A stretch of 64,000 bases of DNA from Planctomycetales bacterium ZRK34 (GTDB lineage: Bacteria > Planctomycetota > Phycisphaerae > Phycisphaerales > Zrk34), in assembly GCA_014873095.1 (NCBI GenBank), contig CP050848.1, positions 4,709,850 to 4,773,849 on the forward strand, given 5' to 3'. Made by a program: the position numbers and the translations under genes. Position 1 is the stretch's first letter. Each line of letters starts with the position of its first letter. The notes under the pieces are model-generated. The model was not told the DNA's origin, did not search any database, and was given only the letters and a program-made list of their open reading frames with translations. Below are positions 1 to 8,529 of this stretch, piece by piece.

Positions 1-51
1 GTCAGCCCCGCATTTTCCCGTACCCCGCGTTGCTGCTACCATGCCCCGCCC

Positions 52-2010
52 ATGGCTCTGCTCAGCATCGCCAACCTGACCCACGCTTTCGGCGACGTGA
101 TCACGCTCGACGGCGTCAACCTCACTGTCGAGCGCGGTGAGCACGTCGGCCTCGTCGGTGTCAACGGCTGCGGCAAGTCCACCCTCATGAAAATCATCGC
201 CGGTCTCGGGGGCCTTTCCGCCGACGCCGGTCAGGTCCAGCTCGCCCGCGGCGCCCGCGCCGGTTATCTCACGCAGGACCCTGATCTCAACCTCGACCAC
301 ACCCTCCGCGAAGAAGCCTCCGTCGCCTTCGCCGGCCTGTGGGAGTTGCACAAGCGCCTCGACGATGTTTCACATCAGATGGCCGACCCCGCCGTCGCCG
401 AAGACCCCGATCAGCTCGAAGCCCTGCTCAAGCAATACGAGCAGTTGCAACACAAGATGGAAGCCGCCGGCGGATATGCCGTCGACCACCGCATTGACGC
501 CACGCTTCACGGGCTCGGCCTCGGCGATGAAGTGTTCAACGTCAAAGTCGGCGACCTGTCCGGCGGGCAGAAGGGCCGCCTGGCGCTCGCCAAGCTGCTG
601 CTGACCGACCCCGATCTGCTGCTGCTGGACGAACCGACCAATCACCTGGACATCGCCGGGCGTCGCTGGCTCGAAGAGTATCTGGCCGGCTACCGCGGCG
701 CGGTCATCGTGATCAGTCACGACCGCTGGCTGCTGGACCGCTCCGTCACGAAAATTTACGAACTGACCCAGGGCCGCCTCGAAGAATACCCCGGCAACTA
801 TCGCAAGTATCGCACCCTTCGCCGCGAACGCATCGAACACCTCTGGCGTGAATACGGCAAGCAGCAGGAGATGATCAAGCGCGAGCAGGCGTTCATCGAT
901 CGCTACCGCGCCGGTCAGCGTTCCAAGCAGGCCAGCGGCCGCGAGAAGCGACTCGAGCGTTACAAGCGCGACCAGACGATGGAAAAACCCATCGACCTGG
1001 ACACGATGAATCTCCACCTCGCGCCCAACACCCGCAGCGGCGATATCGTCGTCACCGTCGACGGCCTGTCCAAAGGCTACGAAGGCAAGCCGCTGTTCGA
1101 GCCGTTCGACTTCACGCTCAAGCGCGGCCAGCGCCTCGGCATCATCGGCCCCAACGGAGCCGGCAAGACCACGCTCGTGCGCTGCCTGCTCGGTGAACTC
1201 GACGCCGACACCGGCCGCTCGCGCGTCGGGGCGCAGGTCGAAATCGGTTACTACCGCCAGACCCACGAGCATCTGGATCTCTCGCAGACGATCATTGAAT
1301 ATCTTCGCCGCATCACCGGCTCAGAGCAGGGGGCCCGCGACCTGGCCGGCGCGTTCCTGTTTTCCGGCGATGCCCAGGACAAACCGCTCAGCGTCCTCAG
1401 CGGCGGCGAGCGCGCCCGCGTCGTGCTGGCCGGCCTCGTCTCCGGCGGTCACAACATGCTCGTGCTCGACGAACCGACCAACCACCTGGACATCCCCTCC
1501 GCCGAGCGCCTCGAAGATTCGCTCCGCATCTACGCCCAGCCGCCCAAGGGCTACGGCTCCAACATCCTCGGCGGCGGAACCCTCATCCTCATCACCCACG
1601 ACCGCATGCTGCTGGACAACGTCGTCGATCAGTTGCTGATCCTCGATGGCCGCGGCGGGCTGCGCCACTTCCTCGGAACCTACAGCGAATACCTCGAGTC
1701 CAATCCTCCCGAATTGCTCGACGCCGGCGAAGAAACCAAACCCGCTGCCGCCCCCAAGGTCGAACCCAAGCCCGCCCCCGCGCCGAAAAAGAAAACTTCC
1801 GGCGGCGGTAAATACAGCGTCATGTCCGACGCCAAACTCGAGTCGCGCATCATGCAGGTTGAAAAGGATCTCGCCGCCGTCGACGAGCAACTCGCCGACC
1901 CCGAGGTCTACCGCGATGGTGAAAAAGTCCGCCGACTCCAACAACAGCGCGACAAACTCGCCGTCGAGTTGGAACCCCTCGAAGAAGAATGGCTCCGCCG
2001 CGCCGAGTGA
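52..2010 (+). CDS. ABC-F family ATP-binding protein (Uup-like)
   Basis: A 652-residue protein with two ATP-binding cassettes and no membrane segments, which is the ABC-F layout. Cassette 1 has Walker A GVNGCGKS (36-43), signature LSGGQ (169-173) and Walker B ending DE (193-194). Cassette 2 has Walker A GPNGAGKT (366-373), signature LSGGE (449-453) and DE at 473-474. The segment between the cassettes is highly charged and probably helical. A Pro/Ala/Lys-rich stretch (about 560-585) leads into a C-terminal coiled coil rich in Glu, Leu and Arg, as in Uup. ABC-F proteins act in the cytosol on ribosomes or translation factors rather than in transport. It stands alone on the plus strand and is followed by a large palindrome. 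The exact subfamily cannot be settled by eye. Confidence 0.93.
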   Translation: MALLSIANLTHAFGDVITLDGVNLTVERGEHVGLVGVNGCGKSTLMKIIAGLGGLSADAGQVQLARGARAGYLTQDPDLNLDHTLREEASVAFAGLWELHKRLDDVSHQMADPAVAEDPDQLEALLKQYEQLQHKMEAAGGYAVDHRIDATLHGLGLGDEVFNVKVGDLSGGQKGRLALAKLLLTDPDLLLLDEPTNHLDIAGRRWLEEYLAGYRGAVIVISHDRWLLDRSVTKIYELTQGRLEEYPGNYRKYRTLRRERIEHLWREYGKQQEMIKREQAFIDRYRAGQRSKQASGREKRLERYKRDQTMEKPIDLDTMNLHLAPNTRSGDIVVTVDGLSKGYEGKPLFEPFDFTLKRGQRLGIIGPNGAGKTTLVRCLLGELDADTGRSRVGAQVEIGYYRQTHEHLDLSQTIIEYLRRITGSEQGARDLAGAFLFSGDAQDKPLSVLSGGERARVVLAGLVSGGHNMLVLDEPTNHLDIPSAERLEDSLRIYAQPPKGYGSNILGGGTLILITHDRMLLDNVVDQLLILDGRGGLRHFLGTYSEYLESNPPELLDAGEETKPAAAPKVEPKPAPAPKKKTSGGGKYSVMSDAKLESRIMQVEKDLAAVDEQLADPEVYRDGEKVRRLQQQRDKLAVELEPLEEEWLRRAE

Positions 2011-2047
2011 TGATTCACACATGCCTTGGCCTGCTGGTCACTCCAAT

Positions 2048-2111
2048 CAGCCGGGCCGCTACGCGGCCCTGGTCTGACACGATCCCCCAGGGCCGCGTAG
2101 CGGCCCGGCTG
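2048..2111. repeat. Nested palindrome, family 1 copy A
   Basis: A perfect 25-bp inverted repeat (2048-2072 and 2087-2111) separated by 14 bases. Each arm is itself a palindrome, GGGCCGC-TAC-GCGGCCC, so the site can form one long stem or two short hairpins. There is no T run on either side. It lies 38 bases after the ABC-F stop and 157 bases before the next plus-strand gene, so it may end transcription or protect an mRNA 3' end. A close relative is at 39371-39441. Confidence 0.85.
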
Positions 2112-2268
2112 CTGGAAAGTCACTGAGAAATGACTTGTGCTGACCTGTGGCTTGGGGTAATGTGTGCCGCGAGAGATACATAAGTATCGGATAGCGAAAA
2201 AAAGGTTTCCGAAAAATCAGCGTTCCGTATCACGGCTCATCAAACCTTCTGGTTGAGGCGGGATTTTT

Positions 2269-2892
2269 ATGGTTCATGCATCACAGGCTGGCCTGCGTTC
2301 TTGCATTGTTGTCATGGCATTGTTGTTGGGCATGATCAACGCCGCGGCAAAGACCGAGGCGGGCGTAGTCTTTTCGCAGGACGGCAACGACCTGGTCGTC
2401 ACCATCTCCTCGGCCATCACGCTGACCGCGACCCAGACCGCCAGCAACAGCGTCTACTCGGTGATCTTTCAGAATGTGTACAGCACCGACATCACCAGTG
2501 CCGTTTTCGATCTGGTCGATACCGGCACCTCGACGCTGACCATCGAGTCCACCACCAGCAATGCGTACAGCTCGTGGGGCTACCGCACCGCGCTGGGCGA
2601 CATCACCGCGCGCGACTTCATCGGCGCCTATCGCAATTCCAGCTTTCCGGCGGTGGCCATCGGCGACACGATCACCATCAACCCCGGCGTGATCACATTC
2701 GTGAATCATTTTTCCAACGGCAACGCCCGCCTGCCCGATGTTGAGTCCAGCACCGTGATCGTCATTGACGCGAGCAATTCCACGGCCATCACCAGCCCCA
2801 CCAGCGTGGTCGCCATCCCCGAACCCGCCACCGCGCTCGGCCTTACCGGGGCGTTTGTGGTCATGTCATCGAAGCGACGCCGCCTGGCGTAG
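2269..2892 (+). CDS. PEP-CTERM sorting domain protein
   Basis: A 207-residue exported protein. The N-terminus carries a signal peptide with a hydrophobic core at about residues 11-27. The C-terminus has the full PEP-CTERM arrangement: IPEPATALGL near residue 183, a short hydrophobic helix, then the basic tail KRRR. In known systems this tag is recognised by an exosortase in the inner membrane, which cleaves it and releases or anchors the protein at the surface; no exosortase gene is in this window. The body (residues 35-180) is Thr/Ser-rich and looks like a beta-sandwich, with no domain I can name. The ATG is preceded by a GAGGCGGG stretch. It probably forms its own transcription unit, converging on the next gene. 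Confidence 0.85.
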   Translation: MVHASQAGLRSCIVVMALLLGMINAAAKTEAGVVFSQDGNDLVVTISSAITLTATQTASNSVYSVIFQNVYSTDITSAVFDLVDTGTSTLTIESTTSNAYSSWGYRTALGDITARDFIGAYRNSSFPAVAIGDTITINPGVITFVNHFSNGNARLPDVESSTVIVIDASNSTAITSPTSVVAIPEPATALGLTGAFVVMSSKRRRLA

Positions 2893-2943
2893 CGCGGCCG
2901 GAACCCGAGGGGGATTTCTATTTAACGCCTCGCAGCCCACCAG

Positions 2944-4440
2944 TCACCATGCCGGTACGCCCCATAGCCCTCGTCCGAGATCCAGCGAATCGACGTCTTT
3001 CCGCCCGAATCGCTGAATCACCAGTTGGGGCATGCTCTGGGGTGGATACTGCAACCACACGATCCGACGCTGATCCGGCGAAACGGCCGCTGCAGCTGCC
3101 CCCAGAATCGTACCAGGATAGAGCTTGACGTCTGTGCCTTTCAGATTGCAGGTGTGCCATTTCCAAGCTGAATCACAAAACAGTATTCGGCCACTTGATG
3201 GCAGTATCTGCGGCACATTGCCGGGTCGCAGAGTCGTCAGTTTGCCTTCGAGGCCCATCTGTACCAGCATCGTTTCCGGTGGCTGATCCCGGGCGATCAT
3301 GCGTCGGTGAACCAGTAATAGTCCGGTCCCCTCAGGCAGCCACAGCGGCGAAGCGAATGGCCCGGGCGCACCAAGCGGGCGCGTCTTGCCTGTGATCACA
3401 TCAACAAGCAGCACTTGTGATTGACCCAGTGGATTGATAGCGGCGGTCGCCAGTGTACGGTTGTCCGGCGAGAGGGCCGCGCGGGTCAGCAAGCCGAGGG
3501 ACTCGGTAGTAATACGCCGGTTCGTGCCCGTGCTCAGATCAATTTCAACAATCGCCATCGGCTGATTGAGAGCAACTTTGCCACAGAGGTATACCTTTTT
3601 GTGATCCTTGTTGAAGCACCCGGCTGCCAGGCTGTTCCATCCGTCAAATGGTACTCGCCGCACTTGCCCGGTGCTTATGTTGACCAGACAGACCATTGAC
3701 TTGACTTGTAGTTGTTGGGCGTTGGCTGGTGTGGCCATGGGACTCCAGGGAGCCATGATCAGATTGTCGACGTTGTCGGTGTCGGTCGGATCGGCGGTAT
3801 GATCCGCCCAAGGGACGGCGTCCGTCTTGAATGTGTCGGCCGGCGCCGGCTCGGCGGACAGATTACGCACCTCGTACGAGGCGCCCAGTATCCGACCATT
3901 GAGAATGATCCCCGTCTCGCGGTCGACACGAACCGGCTGCCGATAGTCCAGTGACTGGGTTCTGCCCAGGCCGATGGTGGCCACAGTGGACGACATGTTG
4001 TTGATTTCGAAGTCCACACCCGCTGGCAGCGTCGACCACTGCGCGAGTTTGATCAGCAGGTAGGCGTCGGGAAAGCGTAGCGGCGCTTCGTACGGGCGAT
4101 ACTTGGCGGGCTGCTGTTTAGCCTCGTGGACGTACCACAAACCGTCACGGATGATGATGTCGAACAACTCAGCGTCATTTCCACCCAGGTTGGCTCGGAA
4201 CGTATGTCGTATCAAGCCTTGGTGTATATGGCTGGTTGCCCAGACGTCGAGGTTCAACTGTGACAGGTGGATCTTCGTCGTCCAGCTGAGGTTCAGCGTG
4301 TTGTCGTTAAGTTGCCTGGCCGTCTGTTGGCTGCGCGCCGCCAGTTGCTCGACGGTGCCAGGCCTTGTCTTGTCGGCGACAGCAACCGGCAGGAAAAAAC
4401 TTGCGACGAGGATTGTGGTGAGGATCGGAAAACAACGCAT
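2944..4440 (-). CDS. Secreted TolB-like beta-propeller protein
   Basis: A 498-residue protein with a signal peptide (about residues 1-22, cleavage after AVA). The N-terminal 200 residues resemble the LolA/DUF2092 type of periplasmic lipid-binding fold in spacing, but that is a guess. From about residue 230 there are repeated strands of the form 'STGxxRRxxxxS ... LSPDNRTLATA' and 'VSPDQRRIVWLQ', typical of TolB or WD40-like (PD40) propellers. The ATG follows GAGGGG at a workable distance. Its base composition is unlike its neighbours: one 60-base row (3541-3600) is 42% GC and another (4201-4260) is 50%, against 60-70% around it. Its 3' end converges on the PEP-CTERM gene with a 51-base gap. 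The biological role is unknown. Confidence 0.75.
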   Translation of the reverse strand: MRCFPILTTILVASFFLPVAVADKTRPGTVEQLAARSQQTARQLNDNTLNLSWTTKIHLSQLNLDVWATSHIHQGLIRHTFRANLGGNDAELFDIIIRDGLWYVHEAKQQPAKYRPYEAPLRFPDAYLLIKLAQWSTLPAGVDFEINNMSSTVATIGLGRTQSLDYRQPVRVDRETGIILNGRILGASYEVRNLSAEPAPADTFKTDAVPWADHTADPTDTDNVDNLIMAPWSPMATPANAQQLQVKSMVCLVNISTGQVRRVPFDGWNSLAAGCFNKDHKKVYLCGKVALNQPMAIVEIDLSTGTNRRITTESLGLLTRAALSPDNRTLATAAINPLGQSQVLLVDVITGKTRPLGAPGPFASPLWLPEGTGLLLVHRRMIARDQPPETMLVQMGLEGKLTTLRPGNVPQILPSSGRILFCDSAWKWHTCNLKGTDVKLYPGTILGAAAAAVSPDQRRIVWLQYPPQSMPQLVIQRFGRKDVDSLDLGRGLWGVPAW

Positions 4441-4649
4441 GACGTGCCCCTCGGAAAAATGGAAAAAACAATAAGTCTCATTATCAACGGATTGCAGCGC
4501 GATGCAACCGGTCTCGGACCTCGGTCAGTGATACGCCTTGTCAGGGCGTCGCTGTCGCTCGGGCTCAAGCGGCAAGCGCGCCCACATGGCCGGCGGGGCG
4601 TGCGGTGGAAGTGGAAATCGCCATCGCAATGGTTCATAATGCCGCTCCC

Positions 4650-5411
4650 ATGAACTACCGCCTTCGCCCATTCGCCGCTGAGCACTTCGCCGAGATCACG
4701 CATCGCAAGCTGCGCGAGCATGCGGGCGAAGAGCGACTGGTGGAAATGTTTCTCGGTGTGGACGGGCAGTCGCCGCCCGGCGTGTTCATCGAAGTCGGCG
4801 CCAACGATCCGGTGCAGTACAGCCAGTCGTATCACCTGGAACAGCACGGATGGCGCGGCCTGCTCGTGGAGCCGATTCCCGAACTCTGCGAACGCCTGCG
4901 GGCCGAGCGGCCCAACTCGACAGTGATCCAGGCGGCCTGCGGTTCGCCGCAGCAGGTGGGCACGGCCCAGTTTCACGTGGCCAAGGCGCATGGGCAATCC
5001 ACGCTGGCCCCGGGTGAGGCGAACGTCGGCGTGGCGTTTGACCGCGTGATGGATGTGCAGGTCAGAACGCTGGACCAGATCATCGACGAGGCGCAACTCG
5101 GGCGGCTGGACTTCATCTCGATTGACGTCGAAGGCGTGCAGATGGATGTGTTGCGGGGCTTCGACCTCAAGCGCCATCGGCCGCGCCTGCTGCTGATGGA
5201 AGACCACCTGCACGACCTGAAAACACATCGATACATCACCTCGACGGGCTACCGCCTGGTCAAGCGCACGGGGTTGAACAACTGGTACATCCCCGCGGAC
5301 GATCGCTGCGAGTTGACCACCTTCGGCGAGCGACTGGCCCTGCGGATGAAGTTGCTGCGCACGCCGCTGAGAAGTCTGCAATACGCCATCAAACGGGCGC
5401 TGACCAAGTAG
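4650..5411 (+). CDS. FkbM family methyltransferase
   Basis: A 253-residue SAM-dependent methyltransferase of the FkbM family. The glycine motif FIEVGANDP (residues 46-54) binds SAM, a strand near 70 ends in VEPIPE, and DFISIDVEGVQMDVLRG (about 154-170) is the family's hallmark acidic motif. FkbM enzymes usually O-methylate sugars or polyketide-like products. Nothing beside this gene identifies a substrate. Earlier in-frame starts exist at 4629 (ATG, with GGAA about 12 bases upstream) and 4605 (GTG). I chose 4650 because the protein then begins just before the conserved part, but the start is uncertain. The next 485 bases contain no gene. Confidence 0.85.
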   Translation: MNYRLRPFAAEHFAEITHRKLREHAGEERLVEMFLGVDGQSPPGVFIEVGANDPVQYSQSYHLEQHGWRGLLVEPIPELCERLRAERPNSTVIQAACGSPQQVGTAQFHVAKAHGQSTLAPGEANVGVAFDRVMDVQVRTLDQIIDEAQLGRLDFISIDVEGVQMDVLRGFDLKRHRPRLLLMEDHLHDLKTHRYITSTGYRLVKRTGLNNWYIPADDRCELTTFGERLALRMKLLRTPLRSLQYAIKRALTK

Positions 5412-5844
5412 GGCGGTGACATGTCTCGTGCCGCTGTTGTGCGCATGGAGTTGTCGCGGGGTTGGCCGAAAGTGACAAAACCGGGTTTTTGGGTGCGACG
5501 TGTTTGTGCGCGCGGGGCGGCGGAGGGGGGTGAAAACACGGGGGCGCGCACGGAGGTGACGCAACTTGCCACGGGTGTGCGCGCCGAACGGGTCAAAACG
5601 GGGGTAAAAGGGTGTTATACGGGTGATTTTTTGCCGCTGGCGTGCGCATCGGCGCGGCGCGCGGACAGGTTTGTGCGCCGCGGGGAGACTGGAGCGGGGT
5701 TTTTCGGCGAATTTGGGGGGTGGGTCGGGTGATTTTGGGGAATGTGCGAAGGTGGGGTTTTTGTCATGCGGTGCGCGCGCTGGGGGGCAGTACCAGACGC
5801 TTCGGAAGACCTCAGCGTCGGCGTTTTGGGGACAGCGGCGCATG
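5412..5844 (+). other. Gene-free G-rich spacer with quadruplex-like runs
   Basis: No credible gene lies here; the open frames on both strands are low-complexity shadows. The plus strand is strongly G-rich: in 5701-5760 C is almost absent. Four runs of three or more Gs with loops of 1, 2 and 7 bases occur at 5714-5740, which fits a G-quadruplex. Blocks of the form TTTGTGCGC followed by a G run, and GGGTTTTT, recur several times. The tract lies downstream of the FkbM gene and beyond the rpmH terminator. Confidence 0.6.
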
Positions 5845-5869
5845 AAAACACCCCGCGCAGGGCGGGGTG
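5845..5869 (-). terminator. Rho-independent terminator after rpmH
   Basis: On the minus strand the stem CACCCCGC / GCGGGGTG (5849-5856 and 5862-5869, 5-base loop) is followed directly by TTTTC. It lies 28 bases past the rpmH stop and would end the 10533-5897 transcription unit. Confidence 0.8.
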
Positions 5870-5896
5870 CGGGAGGGATCAGAATGGGCTGGTGGA

Positions 5897-6040
5897 TCAG
5901 GAAGCCGACAGGCGCTGGCGACCGACGCGGCGCTTGGCGTTGATCATCTTGCGGCCGTTGCGGGTCTTCATGCGGGCGCGGAACCCGTAGCGGCGGGCAC
6001 GTTTACGGTTGGACAGGCGGCGAGCGTAGTGGACGGCCAT
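5897..6040 (-). CDS. rpmH: 50S ribosomal protein L34
   Basis: A 47-residue basic protein. The central stretch RARRYGFRARMKTRNGRK and the tail AKRRVGRQRL match the highly conserved core of bacterial L34; the N-terminal residues MAVHYARRLSN differ from the usual MKRTYQPS. L34 is an integral large-subunit protein. The ATG follows TGGAG at 7 bases, and a clear terminator follows. The position is odd. In most bacteria rpmH sits with rnpA, yidC or dnaA, but here it follows a secreted beta-propeller protein with a 36-base gap, and no rnpA-like frame is found in the 480 bases after it. Confidence 0.93.
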   Translation of the reverse strand: MAVHYARRLSNRKRARRYGFRARMKTRNGRKMINAKRRVGRQRLSAS

Positions 6041-6076
6041 CGTGAAGCTCCAGTCGGTCGATCGGGGTCTATTGGG

Positions 6077-8503
6077 TCAGGGTTTAGCCTTGATTTCGAA
6101 GGTCTGCGACAGGTAACGGGTGTTGCCCTGCGCGTCGGCGGCCCGTACGGTCAGCACATGCCGGCCGGGAGCCAAGTCGGGGATTTTAACCACGACAGAC
6201 TCACTTGTCGAGTCGTAGATCAAATCATTTGGCAGGGCCATGTTCCAGTCGTCGGCGGAATCGACCGCGTAGCGGAGTTCATGGATGGGGCTGGCCGCGT
6301 CGGTGATGTCGACCGTGAAGGCGGCGGAATCGGCGGCGGGGGTGATTCGCAGGTTTGCCAGGTCCGGGGGGGTGTTGTCGACGGTGATCGGATCGGAGCG
6401 GCGCGTGGCGGACAGCACCTGCGAGGGGATGTTGTCCGCGGCATCGGAGGCGGTCACACGGAGGGTGTAGCGACCGTCGGGGGTGGTGCGGGTGTCCCAC
6501 TCGGCGTTGGCGGTGGTTAGATCTTTGGCGATGGCGACCCAGGGGGCATCGGACCCGAAGGGGCGGGCTTCGAGGCTGTAGGTCAGGGCGTCTTCGTTGG
6601 CGTCGGCGGCTTCCCACTCGATTTTGAGGGTGGACTGCGGGGCGGGGGCGTCGGCATCATCGCCGCGCGGCTTGGGCTTGTCGTATTCAGCCTTGATGGA
6701 GGTGATCGAGGGGGGCATATTCGGCATGAGGTACTTCAGAGCGACGCTGAGGACGGTGGGGGTCGTCTTCTGGTCGGCGTGAAGGATCAGCCGGTACTGA
6801 AGGAAACGGGCAGAGGGCGAGAGCAACTCGTGGTAGCTTGCGCCGGTGGGGTCGATCTTCTGGGGCTGCGACCAGTCGGACCACGACCCGGCGTCGGGAT
6901 CGCCGACGTTGCCGGAGCGGGTCTGCATGGCGATGGTGGTCTTGCCGGGCGTGGATGCGAGAATCTGCAGCTTGCCCCAGAGGCTGATCTGCTGAGCGTC
7001 GAGGGTGGCGCTGGTGAGCGTGCCTTCGGGGGCGTATTGGTCAGCCAGGCGGATGATGCGACCGGGATTAGCGGTGCCGAGCATGACCTGGCCGCCGCCA
7101 AGGTCAAGCAGGGCGGGAACCTGCTGGGGCTCGAGATCGGCGAGGATGGTGGTTTCGCCGGTGTCCGGACTGACGCGGTAGAGCTGGCCTTCGTTGCCGG
7201 TGGCGACCAGCAGGTCGGAATCGACCTTGACGATGCGGAGGATCATCACGGATTCACGGAAGACCTCGCGGACAAAACCATCGGCGGAGATGCGATAGAT
7301 GGCGTTGCCCTCCTTGGAGGGGGTGGCGCCGCGGCTGGGGCCACCGGCGCGTGAGGCGCGGCTGCGCAGGCGCTGCACGACGGCGGAGCGGGAGCCGCTG
7401 TCGGATTGCAGATTGATGCGGCCGGACTTGCGGGCGGCTTCCAGACGCTCAGCGACGGCGGTGCGAAGCTGGTCGTATTGCTCGGGGGTGGGAGCGGCGG
7501 CCTGGGCGGGTTTTTCAGGGGCAGGGGAATCCGATGCTTCGGCCGGGGCGGCCTCAGCATTCGGCTTGGGGGCGGGGGCGTCAGGTTTGGCGGGTTTGTC
7601 GGCTTTGGGTTCGGGCTTGGGCGGAACGTTGGGGAGCTTGGGTTCGGTGGGCTCCTTGGTGAGCTTTTCGAGGCGGCCTTTCTGCTCGGCAGAGGCTTCT
7701 TCGAGGCGGCCGGGGCGGGCCTGCGAGGCGTCGGCGGTGCCGGCGAAGACGGTGCCGTCGTCGGTGACGATCAACGCGCCGATTTCGGGTTCGGCGGCGT
7801 CGTAGATCACGAACGTCGAAAACTTCCCGCCGTCCTGCGGGCTGATGCGATAGATCAGGCCTTCGCCATCGGTGCCGGCGTAGACATTCCGCTTGCCGTC
7901 GATACCCAGGCAAAGCACGTTGGCCTGTTCGGTGTCCAGCGCCACGGTCGGGGCGGCATCTTCCTTGGACGGATCGAGCATGAGCACCTGGCCCTCAGCG
8001 CCGGTCGCCAGCCACATGCGATCTTTATCCAGCAGGATGTCCCACACGTAGCGCACATCCTTCAGCGCGATCGTGCGCTTGACGGCCATGTCCTGTCCGC
8101 TGCGCAGTTCGAGGCGACTTTCAGCGCCGCTGATCGCGACCCAAAGGCCATCTTTCGTCGCCGCGAGGCTGAACACCTGCGAGCCTTCGAACTCGGTGAT
8201 CACGTTGACCTTTTCGCCGTCGAGCTGCACGAGCTTGCCCTCGGCGCCGACGGCGAGAAACACGCGGCCGTCGTCGAGGCGGGCGATGTCGTAGATGATC
8301 GAATCGTCGCCTTCGAGCTCTGCGAGCCCGGTGGTGTCCAGGGCGAGCTGAACCTCGCCGAGATTGGTCACGATGGTGTGCTCGAGTTCGGCTTCGGCGA
8401 AGTCGGCTTCGGTCTGGTGGACCCATGAGCCGGGCTTGACCGCCTGGGCTGTCGCCACGCAAAGCGCCATCATCAACAGCGTCACGGAAAGTCTAAAACG
8501 CAC
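6077..8503 (-). CDS. Secreted beta-propeller protein with Ig-like C-terminal domains
   Basis: An 808-residue exported protein. I start it at the GTG at 8503 because AAGGAG (8511-8516) lies 7 bases upstream; the longer frame opens with TTG at 8533. This start gives a signal peptide at residues 1-21 (cleavage after AQA). Residues about 40-260 contain repeated 'DGxVYAGT' and 'LATGAEGQV' blades of an NHL/PQQ-like propeller. A Pro/Ala/Lys-rich linker (about 275-370) interrupts it. Further blades follow to about 520, then a carbohydrate-binding-like region and an Ig/fibronectin-like end (about 590-808). The stop of the S55-peptidase gene is 26 bases upstream, so the two are probably cotranscribed, and rpmH follows 36 bases later. 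Function unknown; a role as a periplasmic or surface scaffold is inference. Confidence 0.8.
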   Translation of the reverse strand: MRFRLSVTLLMMALCVATAQAVKPGSWVHQTEADFAEAELEHTIVTNLGEVQLALDTTGLAELEGDDSIIYDIARLDDGRVFLAVGAEGKLVQLDGEKVNVITEFEGSQVFSLAATKDGLWVAISGAESRLELRSGQDMAVKRTIALKDVRYVWDILLDKDRMWLATGAEGQVLMLDPSKEDAAPTVALDTEQANVLCLGIDGKRNVYAGTDGEGLIYRISPQDGGKFSTFVIYDAAEPEIGALIVTDDGTVFAGTADASQARPGRLEEASAEQKGRLEKLTKEPTEPKLPNVPPKPEPKADKPAKPDAPAPKPNAEAAPAEASDSPAPEKPAQAAAPTPEQYDQLRTAVAERLEAARKSGRINLQSDSGSRSAVVQRLRSRASRAGGPSRGATPSKEGNAIYRISADGFVREVFRESVMILRIVKVDSDLLVATGNEGQLYRVSPDTGETTILADLEPQQVPALLDLGGGQVMLGTANPGRIIRLADQYAPEGTLTSATLDAQQISLWGKLQILASTPGKTTIAMQTRSGNVGDPDAGSWSDWSQPQKIDPTGASYHELLSPSARFLQYRLILHADQKTTPTVLSVALKYLMPNMPPSITSIKAEYDKPKPRGDDADAPAPQSTLKIEWEAADANEDALTYSLEARPFGSDAPWVAIAKDLTTANAEWDTRTTPDGRYTLRVTASDAADNIPSQVLSATRRSDPITVDNTPPDLANLRITPAADSAAFTVDITDAASPIHELRYAVDSADDWNMALPNDLIYDSTSESVVVKIPDLAPGRHVLTVRAADAQGNTRYLSQTFEIKAKP

Positions 8504-8529
8504 GCGGAGACTCCTTAGGCGTTTGAAGT

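Noticed and set aside
4293..5843. Open frame of 516 codons on the minus strand opposite the FkbM gene
   Set aside because: Low-complexity Arg/Pro/His-rich translation, no family features; it runs across the G-rich spacer and into the TolB-like gene. A shadow of GC-rich codon use.
5412..6040. Replication origin next to rpmH
   Set aside because: No dnaA, rnpA or cluster of TTATCCACA-like boxes is visible; the tract is G-rich rather than AT-rich.
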